Shown here: in pieces, positions 1-10,719 of the stretch
Numbering within the stretch: position 1 is the stretch's first letter
Layout of the letters: each line of letters opens with the position of its first letter
Source of the DNA: Rhipidocladum racemiflorum
Taxonomy: Eukaryota; Streptophyta; Magnoliopsida; Poales; Poaceae
Reading direction: 5' to 3'
Length of the DNA: 64,000 nt
Assembly (NCBI GenBank): GCA_036346355.1
Contig: CM070576.1
Span: 9,965,558 to 10,029,557, forward strand
Translations under genes and position numbers: made by a program
The notes under the pieces: generated by a model
Database searches by the model: none
Seen by the model: only the letters and a program-made list of their open reading frames with translations
What the model was told of the DNA's origin: nothing

Positions 1-1066
1 CCCTTGCTTCCTAGTATGAAAGGAAAGAATGAATAATTTGTGGTATTATGGCTGTGGTGTTAGAAGTTTGAGTTTTCTTTGCGATTTGGCTTAGAAAAAG
101 AAAATGAAATGTGTGCTCTTTGGATGTTGCCGGATCCTTTCCAAAGTGGTTTTAGCGCTTTGGGGTTTGAGTTGTTGTAGGTGGACCAATTGGGTTCATG
201 ATTATGGTTGAGCTCACTCAATGATTGTACTCTTTATCGTGGTCCATTGAGTGGAAGGTTGTGTATGACTCAATGCAAACCTTCTTGTAGAATTGTGTCG
301 TTGAGATGTTCCTCGGTAGGGCTGATCAAATTGTTAGTGGACCACTTGGTGGTTGCTAGTGATCGCTTTTCCTTTTGAAGTATATTGGATCTTTTGTCGT
401 TGGGCAAGAAGCGAGTTGTGTCAACCGCAGAGGAACGTTCGGTCATTTCTGTTGAGCGGGTCTTAAGGATCCTAGATGTAAAGTAGGCTTATCCTTTCGG
501 TGGTAGTAATCTTAGAGTGTTGTGTCTCACCTGGTTTGCGTCGTCTCGAATACGACGAACCACAGTTGAGACGTTGGGACGTGATTCACTTTTGTGCGTG
601 GGAGCGGAAGATGGATCTAGAAGTTGGTACCATGTCCTTCTGGAGAGTGTCTTTGGTTAAAGGGATCGGGCACTTTAGTGCCAAGGAATGCATGGAATGA
701 GTGTGAGATCGTATTATTTCATGGTCTGTTTGGGATTTTATCCTATCGCTTGGGTCATGCCGAGGCCTTGTTTGAGTTCTTTGTGTTTCAATGTTGAGTA
801 AAGTTCTCGCAAGTTTTGATTGCGAGTTATCATTAGAGCCGTTGGTCTTCGAACCTAGGCGTCCTGTCATCGAGTCTCGATCAGTGTAAATTCCAGTGGT
901 TTTATTCAGAGAAGCAACCTGGGAGTTGAAGTCTCGCGGGGGCGAGCTTTACCCAAAGCTCTTTTCTTCAGGTTTGAACCGCGAAGTTTAGATCTCTATG
1001 TATTGTTGGTTTGGCGGAGTGGCATGTCTTCGATTCGGGGTCGAATCCTGTTGAAGGGGGGTAGAA
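1..1066 (+). mobile_element. Family A retrotransposon copy 1 (A1), 3' internal region
   Basis: This is the end of the internal domain of a long-LTR retrotransposon whose 5' part lies left of the window. It aligns along its length with 49.59-50.85 kb of the second family A copy. It ends in a purine run at about 1051-1066 (GAAGGGGGGTAGAA), directly before an LTR that starts TGTGACAC; this is the polypurine tract that primes plus-strand DNA synthesis. No gag or pol reading frame is visible. The short ORFs in it are not conserved with the second copy. Confidence 0.8.
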
Positions 1067-3391
1067 TGTGACACTACGGTATGGTGTGACATTATAAAAA
1101 GTGAAATTAGAGAATAAAACCTTACGGCTGGAGGTTTACTCGCGTTTTTGGGCCTTAGGGGGATGAAGTGATCTGACACCACGGAGTGTCGTAACCTTAT
1201 TTAATGTGCATGATGAGGTCAAAAACATTATCAAATATGGTATTGGAGGTTAAAACCATATGGTATGAGGTTTAATTGCGTTTTCGGGCCGTTTTCGGGA
1301 GTTTGGGCCTAAAAGAAAGGGTTGTGGGCTTTGGTGGGATGGAGTATGGGTCCATTTAGGACTAGGATTCCTGTATGGGCTGGTTTAAGGGGCTCCCCCT
1401 GCCCCCTTGTTGCGACCCACCCCCCCTTGGGCGCCCCCACTCCTCCCCCTTGAGCCCTAGCCGACACCCCCCTCTTCCCCCCCTTTGGCCGTGCGCCCCC
1501 TCCCCTTGCCCCCTTTGCTCCCCACCTCTCCACCACCTCTCCTCCACCCCCTTGCTGCCTTAGGGTAGCCTCCCCACCCCTGCACCTCGAAGATCCATCC
1601 GTTGGAGCGAGGAGCGAGGAGCGAGGAGCAAGGAGCAATCCGGGAGGAGATCTATTGGGTTTTCGTGCGTCGGGCGAAGGTATGGCCATGGGACTCCTTG
1701 GGGTTGGGCTAGGTACTGTTCTAAGGATCATTATCATGTTTTTAGATCAATTGGTGGTGCTGTAATTGAGTAGATTAGATGAAATCTAGAAGTTGTCACG
1801 TTCTCTGTTTCGGACAGCATGAGCAGTCGACCTAGGGTTCGGTTTTTAGCCAATTTTGATTCCGAATTTTGACGTCCGCCTGTTGACGAAGTTGTAGGTA
1901 ATTTTAATACATTTCAGTGGGTATAAAGAACGTTAAATTCTGATCATCCGTTTGAAAGTTATGTCTGTTTTACCGACCGTGTTAAAATCTGTGACGTGAT
2001 TGGAACAGATCTCGGTATTTTATAGATTAAACAACTTTAGAGTCCGAATCAGTCTTTCCATATACTTAGAAAACGTTAGGAAATTTCCTAAGCTACGCGA
2101 GGATGTACTCGTTTAATTGATTCGGAGTTTTAGAACCCAAGTTATGCCTTTTGGAAGGCTGCTGTCCCGGCGGGACAGAACCTCTGTTTTTTGGGTATTG
2201 CGAGTAGTTGGCAATGCCGGGGTAGATGAGGGTTTGCGTACTGTTTTGTGGACATGATTGTGAGTGTGCAGTACCTATGTGCAGGTGGTGTGACCCCGGG
2301 AGTGCCTTCTACTTCTCGCCAATCCGTCGCCCGTGGTTGAGGCAAGTGTGTTGGAATGGTAGCGGGTTGTGGTTTGTTTGATAGATTGAGATTGAGATTT
2401 GAATATATGATATGTTCACATGCCATTCTTTAATGTGTGCTATTGATATGATGAATATGTTTATTATGTGAATGATGCCATGTGTTAATGTACAAGTTAT
2501 CTATGTTGATGCCATGTGTTAATGTACAAGTTATTCATGATGTTGGCATATTTGCATACATGGCATGACACATGGCCCGGGCGGTGAGAAAGTCATAATT
2601 AGTCCGGGGAAGGTCGGTGAGAAAGTTATGACTATTTCGGAGAGCCAATGAGTAAGTTCTACATCGTGATTCCATCCACCGCGTTGTGGGGAAGCGAGGA
2701 GTAGGCATCCTCCATCTTCGGGATGAAAGGGGGGAGAGGGTGCACACCGACGGGTGTGTACTCATCCATACCGGTATGAGTTTCCAAGGAGATATGATCA
2801 TCGCATCGCATTGCATACATAATGATGATGATAATTATTTGTGATCATGAATGAGATGATATACATGATGTGAGTTGTTGTAGCCATGCGATTGTTTATG
2901 TTTATACCATTGCAATATACTTGCTGAGTGATGAACTTACGCTTGTGTTTATGTTGTTTATTTTAGGTACCATGACACCGGCATGTGGGAAAGGGAATTA
3001 GCTACACATCTTCACGTAGCTCCAGTCATATTTACAAACATTGAGTCATGATCATAATAATAACGCCCTGAACTAGGTGTATGGAATAATTTCTGTGTGT
3101 TTGTGATCCTTATTTGCTTAGCCATAGTTTATGGAGTGGTTGGCTTTAGTATTATTGATTTCTGTTGATGCTACATTCGTTTATATTGCTGTTTTAGATG
3201 CCTTATGTTTTGCTATGAACTGCCTTGTTATTGCTATTGCTTCAATTCATGTTAAAACAAAGGAGATGCTGCCGAAATTTCGTGTTTTAGCATGTGCGCC
3301 TTTGCTGTAATTTATGTTTAATTGTGGAATTTAGATGTTGTTTAGCTTATGTTTGGTAGCATTCAGGCATATTAAATGCCGGGGTGTTACA
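1067..3391 (+). repeat. 3' LTR of family A copy 1
   Basis: An LTR of about 2.3 kb running from TGTGACACT to GGGGTGTTACA, the expected TG...CA ends. It matches the LTRs at 40744-46485 and 50851-52839. The first ~100 bp are a diverged tandem duplication of the LTR start: a second TGACACCACGG start lies at about 1173. The right end abuts coding sequence of CACTA-1, so the retrotransposon inserted into that element. The left target duplication is outside the window. Confidence 0.85.
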
Positions 3392-4509
3392 GGACCTTTC
3401 CAGTCGGTTTTGAGAATCTGTACTTTATGTACAGCTTGAAAGTCGTCGATATTTCTACCATACGATCCTAGACGCTGTGAGTATCGCACCATACTCATTC
3501 ATATGAATTTTTACTGATTTTGTATTATATTTTTTAACAATTGACATGAATTGCAGGATCATGAGGCAGCGAGCCGTGACGGGTCGACACCCTGTCGGGT
3601 TTGTCGACCCCGAGATGGTGTCTGCGACCATGGCTAGGCTTCAATCGGAGTTCCTTGCAGGATACATCAAGCAGTCATTGCATGACGAGGCGAAAAAGGA
3701 CTTCATTCTCTTCCCGTACCACCAGGAGTATGTACTACTATACAATTCAATTACATGTACACACTTCAACCGTATATGAACTTATTCTCTTGCACAGTGT
3801 ACCGTGTAATAAGCAACCATTGGGTTCTACTTGTGGTTGTTCCGAGTCAAAACAAGGTCTACACGTTGAACTCATTTGAAAATAGACCGATGGACTATGC
3901 GATCGAGCCTGTTTTGTAGAAGTAAGTACATTCCTCTAACCTAACACTTTACATATTGAACTACGTTAGATATTTTTTTACCTCAATGGCATCTCTCCAA
4001 TGTATAGGGCTTTCTTGTCTTACGTTGCTGAACATGGCCGACACAATGATAAACAAGGCACCAAACTGGAGTGGAAGCGCTTCAAGGTACAAGTGTCTAT
4101 CATAGGATTTATTTCTGACACCTATTTTTAATTCGTCTCCTAATTTAAGTTTCTTTGTTCACATTGTCATCAACAAGGGTGCGATGATCTGTGTGGCTTA
4201 TACGTGATGCATCACATGCTCATTTTGGTTGGTCGCGCAGATCGTTTCCCTAAGGTGTAGAGCTGATTATTTGCACTACTGTCAATGTGATATTTGTTTA
4301 CAAGAATAATACTATCAGCCTTTTACAATCAAAATTTAAAACTTAAATATATTAGTGCACTACTATCTATTTTGCAGGACCTTGATATCCTCCGGAAGAG
4401 CCTAACCAACACTGATCTCAAGAAATTACGAGACCATTTATGCAAGTGGTACTGGACAGAAGTTATAACGGAGGATGGTAGATATAGAGATCATTCAAGC
4501 AAATACTAG
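3392..4509 (+). pseudogene. Ulp1-like (C48) protease end of CACTA-1 TNPA/PTTA-type gene, broken
   Basis: Spliced remnant of the C-terminal cysteine-protease domain often fused to plant CACTA accessory proteins. Exons inferred from GT-AG signals: up to 3476, 3557-3727, 3814-3921, 4008-4086, 4178-4254 and 4378-4509. Visible motifs are LYFMYSLKVVD, GFVDPEM, the catalytic-histidine block NHWVLLVVVP, EWKRFK, the catalytic-cysteine block DDLCGLYVM, and a terminal DLDILRKSL...KKLRDHLCKWYW. Exon borders fall at the same places as in the CACTA-2 homologue (for example after LSCWTL there and the equivalent STIRS-TL here). In-frame TAG codons in the first and third visible exons and loss of everything upstream of 3392 mark it as dead. 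Confidence 0.8.
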
Positions 4510-4689
4510 TCCATAAAGTGTAAATAAAATTTATGTGAATGTGATCTGTTACAGATTGTAAACAATATTAATGTGAATGTAATGTGTGTAGATTGTGATG
4601 TATATATGTTCTGTGATATTCTGGATTGTGATGAATGTGTCATATTGTGAATGCGAGGCTATTTGTGTCATATTGTGAATGCGAGGCTA

Positions 4690-5104
4690 TTTTCGGACGG
4701 TGGATAGTAACATCATCACAATTGGTTCTTTCTTGGAACCGATTGGGATATTTTTAGTATCACAATCGGTTCGAATAAAGAACTGATTGTGATAATATAC
4801 TTATCCCCATCGGTTCCAATAAAAAACTAATTGTGATAATGTAATCATTTGAATCGGTTCTGAAAAAGAAACGATTGTGATATTATACTTATCACAATCG
4901 GTTCTACGAGAAAACCGATTGTGATAAGTTTATTATCACAGTAAGTTCCTAAAAAGAACCGACAGTGACAAGATATTATTAGTGTCAGTTAAAAACCGAC
5001 TGTGATATATCTACCTTATCACTGTCGTTGGACATTCTATCACCACCAAAACCGACTGTGATGACCAAAAAGAACCGATTGTGATGTACGAATCTATAGT
5101 AGTG
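4690..5104. repeat. CACTA-1 subterminal repeat array and terminal inverted repeat
   Basis: At least ten diverged copies of the 12-13 bp unit ATCACAATCGGTTC or its complement GAACCGATTGTGAT lie between about 4705 and 5085, alternating in orientation. In En/Spm elements such arrays are the binding sites of the TNPA-type protein. The array ends with the TIR GAATCTATAGTAGTG (ending at 5104). Confidence 0.88.
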
Positions 5105-5349
5105 CATGCATAGGATGGGAATACGGCCATTGTGTCACTTGCGATATTACCTTTTGCAAATACCTAGTTTTAGTGTTCGATCATGAATAATATAGTGCTT
5201 AGCCAATTTAGTTGATAAACTCTATATTAATAATAAAGCTCTTTATAGATGTGTCTAGATGGAAGTACAAGAATCTAAAATAAAATATCTATTTAAGAAT
5301 GGAGGAAGTAAATGTTCACTTTTGGCTATCAATTGATACCTCCATTGTC
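5105..5349. other. Host spacer between CACTA-1 and the hAT element
   Basis: AT-rich sequence with no ORF or recognisable gene. A fragment near 5298-5312 (ATGGAGGAAGTA) resembles one end of a Stowaway-type MITE, but no partner end is visible. Confidence 0.5.
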
Positions 5350-5357
5350 CACGGCAT
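5350..5357. repeat. hAT 8-bp target-site duplication (left)
   Basis: CACGGCAT directly precedes the hAT terminus TAGGGGTGGA. It is repeated exactly at 25284-25291 after the inverted terminus TCCACCCCTA. Eight base pairs is the hallmark TSD length of the hAT superfamily. Confidence 0.93.
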
Positions 5358-5540
5358 TAGGGGTGGATATCGAGCTGACTCGGCTCGGCTCGACTCGACT
5401 CGGTAAAACTCATTAAGATAACGAGTCAGCTCGACTCGACTCGTTAACTTAACGAGCTCAAACCTCAGCTCGGCTCGACTCGTTAAACTCGTGAGTTGAC
5501 TCGAGTTGGCTCGTTAAGCTCGTTAAGATTTTTACATATT
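5358..5540. repeat. hAT 3'-side TIR and subterminal repeats
   Basis: After the TIR there is a dense array of overlapping motifs (CGGCTCGACTCG, AACGAGCT, CTCGTTAA, TTAACGAG). It mirrors the array at 25083-25283 in inverted orientation. Such clustered short motifs are typical hAT transposase-binding regions. Confidence 0.8.
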
Positions 5541-5572
5541 TCTCTTGCAAATTTCAATTCAACTGACACCAT

Positions 5573-5660
5573 GCACATGCTCTCAGTTGACAAGTTATCA
5601 ATCATGAATACTAGTAAACAAGCACATGCTCTCAGTTGAGAAGTTATCAATCATGAATAC
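5573..5660. repeat. Tandem duplication inside the hAT element
   Basis: A unit of about 45-49 bp containing GCACATGCTCTCAGTTGA and AAGTTATCAATCATGAATAC occurs twice in a row with one or two differences (first copy from about 5573, second from about 5621). Confidence 0.8.
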
Positions 5661-5901
5661 GTACATGAGATTTTGTTGACAATATGACAACACAAATTCA
5701 AGTGATCACTAGGTGTAGTAAGCACTAATTGCAGTTGCTTAAAATGGACTTGTTCCTAATTCAGGTGATCAACACATTCAGACTGGACATATGTTTTACA
5801 AGCTCTTAGATTCAGTCATAGCATTTCAGTCTCATCGAATTATCCCAGCATGCATCTGTATCATCAAAACCTAAATACTCCATACTCTATACTATACTCA
5901 C

Positions 5902-6075
5902 CGATGTGGGTACAGATGAGGGAGCAGGGGGAAGCGATGGAGGACCGGTTCTTTGAGTTTTTCCACGGTTCGAAACCGTCGCCGCTGTGGATGCCGATTG
6001 TGAACCAGAACCAGAGCCGCAAGATAGCCTCACCTCTTTGTTCTTTGACTCCATGCTCCTCGGTTGATTTTCCAT
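5902..6075 (-). pseudogene. Putative first coding exon of a hAT transposase (rest deleted)
   Basis: The minus-strand ATG at 6075-6073 opens a 58-codon exon that ends exactly in phase at a consensus splice donor (CG|GTGAGT, donor GT at 5901-5900). The encoded peptide begins MENQPRSMESKNKEVRL and continues with a Ser/Thr/Ala-rich stretch, an SNRGKTQR basic patch and a Pro-rich tail. A low-complexity segment with a basic patch like this commonly precedes the BED zinc finger of plant hAT transposases. No BED finger, catalytic DDE region or dimerisation domain follows before the TIR, so the gene is truncated. The assignment rests mainly on its position inside a hAT element; the peptide alone is not diagnostic. 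Confidence 0.45.
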
Positions 6076-6153
6076 GCACCGGTGGAGAGTTGGATTTGGT
6101 GGCGGTGGGTGGATCTGGCGAGTGCGAGGCCGGCGAGCTCGAAGCGGCCCGGC

Positions 6154-6530
6154 GGCCAGGCGGGTGGAGCCGTGGAGGACCAGAGCCTGGAGGGGAGGAG
6201 CTCGACGTGGAGCGGCGAAGGCAAGCGAAGTGGAGAACGCTGGTCGGCAGCGTCGCGGGCAAGGGGAGTGGAAGAGGCGGTGAGAGCAAGGGGAGTGGAG
6301 GTGGCGCAGTGGGAGCAACCGAGCAAGGGGAGGAGCTCGGAGCAGCGGTGGCCAGGCGGGTGGAGCCGTGGAGAACCGGAGCCGGAGGGGAGGAGCTCGA
6401 CGCGGAGCCAACCAAGGTGGAGAACGCTAGTCGGCAGCATCGCGGGCAAGGGGAGGGGAGGCAACGGTGGGAGTAAGGGGAAGGGAGGTGGCGTGGCGGG
6501 AGCAACCGAGCAAGGGGAGGGGCGACAGCC
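6154..6530. repeat. ~190-bp tandem duplication in the hAT 5' leader
   Basis: GGCCAGGCGGGTGGAGCCGTGG occurs about 196 bp apart (6154 and 6350), and GGGAGCAACCGAGCAAGGGG about 188 bp apart (6311 and 6499). This shows a GC-rich direct duplication. The second unit is interrupted at its end by the gypsy insertion at 6531. It inflates long overlapping ORFs on both strands that have no recognisable domain. Confidence 0.75.
6526..6530. repeat. Family B gypsy TSD (left copy)
   Basis: CAGCC immediately precedes the LTR start TGTAACACC and recurs at 22149-22153 immediately after the 3' LTR end CCCGACA. It is a perfect 5-bp duplication. Confidence 0.93.
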
Positions 6531-9500
6531 TGTAACACCCCAAAATTTTACTTGTCCTAAATTCATGTGTGATTTGGCACTTTGGTGAATTTTTGGAATT
6601 TTCTGGAATTTATTTGGATTTATTTGGAATTTATTTGAATTTATTCCATTTTGAAATAATTAAAGAATTTAATTTTGCAAATAAAATTTTGTTGGAAATA
6701 TTTTATTTGAGTCCAAAATGATCCAAAGTATTTTCCAGAATTTTTCCGAATTTTTTCTCGAGTCTTTTGCTATTTTTAATGAATTAAATGAATTATCGGG
6801 AATTATTTTAAATATTAAATCGCTGGAAAATCAACTCGGGTCAAGTCTTGTTCATCCGATCCAGTCGGAACCCGAGTCGGACTCGAGTCCGACCGAGCCA
6901 TGTGACTCGGCCGAACCCATCCCTAACCTAATCAATCCCAACCGTTGGATCAAGATCCAACGGCCGAGATCCGCGTCTGCAGTTCGAGCCGTATCCGGCC
7001 CGGATCCGATCGCGCCGTGCGATCGTGGCCGTTGATCGCGCCACGTGGGCCGGTGAGTCGCCGTCTTCGCCGAGACAGCCGGACTCCGCCCGCCGCGCTT
7101 GCGCCGTCGTAAGAACTAGGTTTCCGTCTAGGCACGAACGCCGAGGCTATTTAAAGCGTGAGACGTCCCGAGGTTGCCCTCATCCTTGCGCACCGTTCCC
7201 CGAGCCATCTCGCCTGAGCCGCCGTCGTTTGCCGTGCGAGCTCGCCAGAAGTTGGAGGAAGTGACCGCGCGGTTTTGCTCGATTCCCGCGCCGTCAGTCG
7301 TCTTCCGCCGAGAAGGAGCCCAGATCCGAGTCCTCGCGTCGAGGCGCGCCGAAGGACCCTTCATCTCGCCGGAGCAACCCCGGACGCCGTCGGGCTCGTC
7401 GTCGTTCGTCTCCGGTGCCCAAGCTTCGCGTGCCATCGCCGGACTCAGCGAGCTCGGAGGGACCGTCAGATCGGATCGGACGGTTGAGGTGAGTTCACGT
7501 GTTCCAAACCCGATTAGATCTGGACCGTTGGATCAAGATCCAGCGGTTCACAATCGCCACGCGTCTTTGTAGCGATGCGATTATAGGATTAGATCCGACC
7601 GTCCGATCTAAATCGAGCGGCCCGCGATCAACGAGTAGTTTCAACGCGTGTTAACCCTGGATCTAATCCGCGCCGTTGAATTTCAAATCAGCGGTCGTGA
7701 TTGCGCCACGCGTGTCGGGAAGTTGGACCGACGCGGTGGCGCCGTCAGCGCCAGCGTGCAGTGTGACGCCGACACGCCGCCCGCGTGTCGAGGCCCGATG
7801 TCGCTGGTCGACCGCCAAGCGCCGACGCCACCCATGGCGTCACGCAGTGGGTCCCACCTGCCGCCGTGGTGAGCCCGGACGTCGGCCGATGACGCGTCAC
7901 CCGAGAGGGCCCACATGTCGATCTCACGTGGAGTCGTGGGACTGAGTCCACGGTGGACCCGAGCCGAAGCGTGGACCAAGTCCATGGACCGGTGGCGTCG
8001 CCGCCCAATCGAGAGGCTGCCACGTGTCCTTCTTGTACGCAATAATTAATTTCGAAAAAAGAAAATGATTTATTAATTCGAAATATTGATTCAAATTTAG
8101 ATTCAAACTTCAAACGCTTATAACTTTTGCGTTTCAACTCCGATTTGAGTGATTCAAATTTCTAAATTTGTATAAAATTCAGATCTACTCAAATATGAAT
8201 TTTATTTAATTTTTGGACTAAAGTTTTTCTCTGTAATATTATTTAATTGATTATTTAAACTTTAATAAATCATAACTTTATGCTTTAACTCCAAATTTGA
8301 TTTATTCAGTTTCTAAAAATCCAGAAAATTATGTTCTCTCTGTTTATGGATTTTATTTGGAGTTTTGGGATGTTTTTGCCTACTGTTTATTTGTGTATTT
8401 GCTATTTGCACGCTACGAGTAGGACGTTGAAGTGCCTGGGAAGGATTCGAGGAGAAGTGTTGACTCAGGATCCAACAAAAGACCAAGAGCAAGTAATTTT
8501 TGATGGAAAGTTGTGCTTTGACCATATTGAACCTATTTCGAAATCTAGTTTGATTTAAACTATTGCATGCTAGTTCAATTAGAAAGATACTTTGTTTAAA
8601 AATGGGGTTAGATAAATACCATTTTGCTATATGACACCTTGATTACTTAAGTATGTGCCATGACCCTTTGTCACCATAGTTGTGGTTTACTAGTTGGACA
8701 TTATTAAATTGCCAACATGGGTTTAGATCGTTGTAGTATCTTTGCTTAGCCACCACTTTCGTGCTCATGACATGATTTTGGATAATCAAATGCTAATATT
8801 GACTTAATGATATATTGAACCTGTTTTGGAAAAGTATCATGTGATGTTGATGGCACGTGGTGCATGGTAATCAAGCGGGGTTTGATAAACTTGATTTCGG
8901 CCAGGGCATGTGGCAAGAGTAATCAAGTGGGCAGTTGTGGCATTGGGGATGTTGATTTGGTTCTTGGGTAGTCTTGCCCTGGTCACTCTAAGGACTTAAC
9001 CTTGCAAGCCTTTGAACTGGTCATACTTGCAACCACATGGCTGGAATGGGACGGCCCTAGTTGACTAAGTCGCTAAAGACTCACTTGTGGAGCCTCAGGT
9101 GTCAATTACACCGTTTGTGTGATTGTGCGGGAGGCGTGTCGTGGCTGTGGCCGATACCCATCTAACGGTGTGTTGGTCCCATACTTCGCCTTGGCTAAGG
9201 GAAGGGATGGTGTAGAGCACGAACCGGAGAGGACCACTGTGTTGTTTGAGGCTTCGAAAGGCTTTATTACTGAACTCGCCTTTGTGGTGTTTGGTTGTAT
9301 CTTGTGGGTAAAGTGCATAACCTCTGCAGAGTGTAGAATCTATTTGAATAGCCGAGTCCACTGGATCGACAATGCTCGGGGATTACAGTCAAGGGTTAGA
9401 CTTTCTGAAAATAACTTGGATTTGAAAAGTTGGGTTGGTTTAATAATGAAGATGATGGAAATGTGGTTTAGGATGGGGAAAAATGTTTATTAAATTTCTT

Positions 9501-10033
9501 GAGAAGTTATTTATGCTTTACTTATTTCTCACGCTTTGAATCTACTTTTATTACTTGTCAAAAGTCATTTCTTTGCAAATATACCTTGAGCTATTCCTTT
9601 GTACCAAGCCATGCATATAGTATATTAGCTTGCATTCTGTGCATGACTTGCTGAGTACCAAGTACTCACCCTTGCCTCAACACAATACCAGTTGAAGAGG
9701 AGATTACGCCAGTTTCGGAGGAGGATTCCCAAGAAGACCCGTCTACTTAGGGGTGCGAGCCCGATCGGTTACTGTGGTATCTTTGGATGGCGCCCACGGT
9801 TATTTGATTTTTCTTTGTTATTTCTCTTTTAATAAGTTTCGCCTTGCGAGGCATATATTTGTAACTTGGCCATAAGGTCGAGTAACCCTTTGATTATTTA
9901 AATAAAGTACTTTGATAGTATCGTTTGGTATGATTGTGATATATACCGATGTTAAGACTGTGTGCACTAGCGCGTTCCTGGACTAGTGCTGAATACACAG
10001 AGGGTCCGGATTTGCAAATTCGGGGTCCCGACA
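6531..10033 (+). repeat. 5' LTR of family B copy 1
   Basis: Runs from TGTAACACCCC to GGGGTCCCGACA and is followed at once by the primer binding site. The sequence is repeated at 18646-22148 and 54026-57574, and in reverse orientation at 10720-14119 and 41063-44542. It contains an 18-bp perfect palindrome (6876-6893), several near-palindromic CCGTTGGATC/GATCCAACGG hairpins, and a TATA-like box at 7148. GC-rich ORFs on both strands here are non-coding LTR sequence. Confidence 0.93.
7148..7155 (+). promoter_or_regulatory. TATA-like box of family B LTR
   Basis: TATTTAAA lies in the conserved context CGAGGCTATTTAAAGC, roughly 620 bp into the LTR. The same motif is kept at 19260-19267 and 54636-54643 in the other plus-oriented copies, as expected for the U3/R promoter. 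The transcription start is inferred to be shortly downstream. Confidence 0.6.
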
Positions 10034-10037
10034 GAGG

Positions 10038-10050
10038 TGGTATCAGAGCC
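10038..10050 (+). other. Primer binding site (initiator tRNA-Met type)
   Basis: TGGTATCAGAGCC starts 4 bp after the LTR end. This is the standard complement to the 3' end of plant initiator tRNA-Met used by many plant LTR retrotransposons. Confidence 0.92.
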
Positions 10051-10252
10051 ATACTTGACTGTAGACTCAACCCTAAGTTAGAATGGTCGTAGCGAGGATA
10101 AAACCTATTTTCTAAAGCTAAAAATTTGTGAAGACAAGAAATGACATCTCGACTTACCCCTTCTCTCTTTTCTTGTCTCTTGCTGAAATTTTCCCTTACC
10201 TTGTCACAATTAAAAAATTCCGAGTTCTTACGTAAAGCACGCTTGTGACAGA

Positions 10253-10492
10253 TGGCAGGAAGCTCAAGAGTATGTGGCACACCTTCTACGAAGGATTGAC
10301 GAGTTGGAGATGACTTTGTACGGACCAGACCCAGAGCCGATTTTCGAGCTACGAGCCGATCCGGAGGAGTCGGATCTCGATGAGGACACCGCTTCTTCGA
10401 CTACCACGGATGACACGATTCTTTGGACATGGCAATCGTTTCGCGCCTATGCCGCAGCACCGCACTCCAGGCCGTGGAGGTTTTCTCGATGA
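10253..10492 (+). pseudogene. C-terminal remnant of the family B pre-gag ORF
   Basis: An open frame without its own ATG (the ATG at 10252 is one base out of frame). It encodes an acidic tail with the recognisable segment YVAHLLRRIDELE followed by a Glu/Asp-rich stretch ending ...DTASSTTTDD. It occupies the position where the sister element at 57790 has an intact ATG and a different, more N-terminal sequence. This suggests that this copy has lost the N-terminal half by deletion and keeps the C-terminal half. I recognise no function. It lies between the primer site and gag, where some grass gypsy elements carry an extra ORF. Confidence 0.45.
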
Positions 10493-10714
10493 GTGAGCAT
10501 AGGTTCTATAGTGAGACTCCTTCGCCGAGTCGAGTCATAGAATAAAGAGTCACCCTTTAGGCGTTAGACTCCAGAGTTAGTTCGATTTGGATTTGCTTTG
10601 TTTGCTGAGTGTGCAGTATGTGTTGCAAGGCCCTTAGGCATTGTAAGCAGCCATACCAAGTTATTAATAATAAAGTTGGACCTTAAGGTTACACCTTTCG
10701 CCCCGCATAAGTTC

Positions 10715-10719
10715 CATAT
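10715..10719. repeat. TSD (CATAT) of nested solo LTR, left copy
   Basis: CATAT precedes TGTCGGGACCCC and recurs at 14120-14124 directly after GGGTGTTACA. Confidence 0.92.

Larger units (their letters stand above)
3392..5104 (+). mobile_element. CACTA-1: 3' portion of an En/Spm transposon
   Basis: This is the right end of a CACTA element. It has the last exons of a Ulp1-like protease ORF (3392-4509), then an array of diverged TCACAATCGGTTC subterminal repeats in both orientations (about 4690-5095), then the terminal sequence CTATAGTAGTG ending at 5104. The reverse complement of that terminal sequence is CACTACTATAG, the diagnostic CACTA terminus. The next bases, CAT, are the candidate 3-bp target duplication. 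The element is cut at 3391 by the family A LTR, so its left half is not visible. The repeat motif and TIR differ from CACTA-2, so this is a different family. Confidence 0.88.

Noticed and set aside
1005..1060. tRNA-like look (GGCGGAGTGG and GGTCGAATCC resembling D- and T-arms) near the A1 polypurine tract
   Set aside because: The arms cannot be placed in a full cloverleaf with an acceptor stem and anticodon arm, and the same text recurs in A2 (50630-50670) as part of the retrotransposon.
1309..1737. 142-codon minus-strand ORF, Gly/Arg-rich
   Set aside because: It lies wholly in the family A LTR, in a C-rich tract; homologous LTR copies do not keep the frame and no domain is seen.
5864..6538. 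208-224 codon overlapping ORFs on both strands
   Set aside because: These are GC-rich, low-complexity products of the tandem-duplicated hAT leader. The minus-strand exon with a splice donor (5902-6075) is the better reading.
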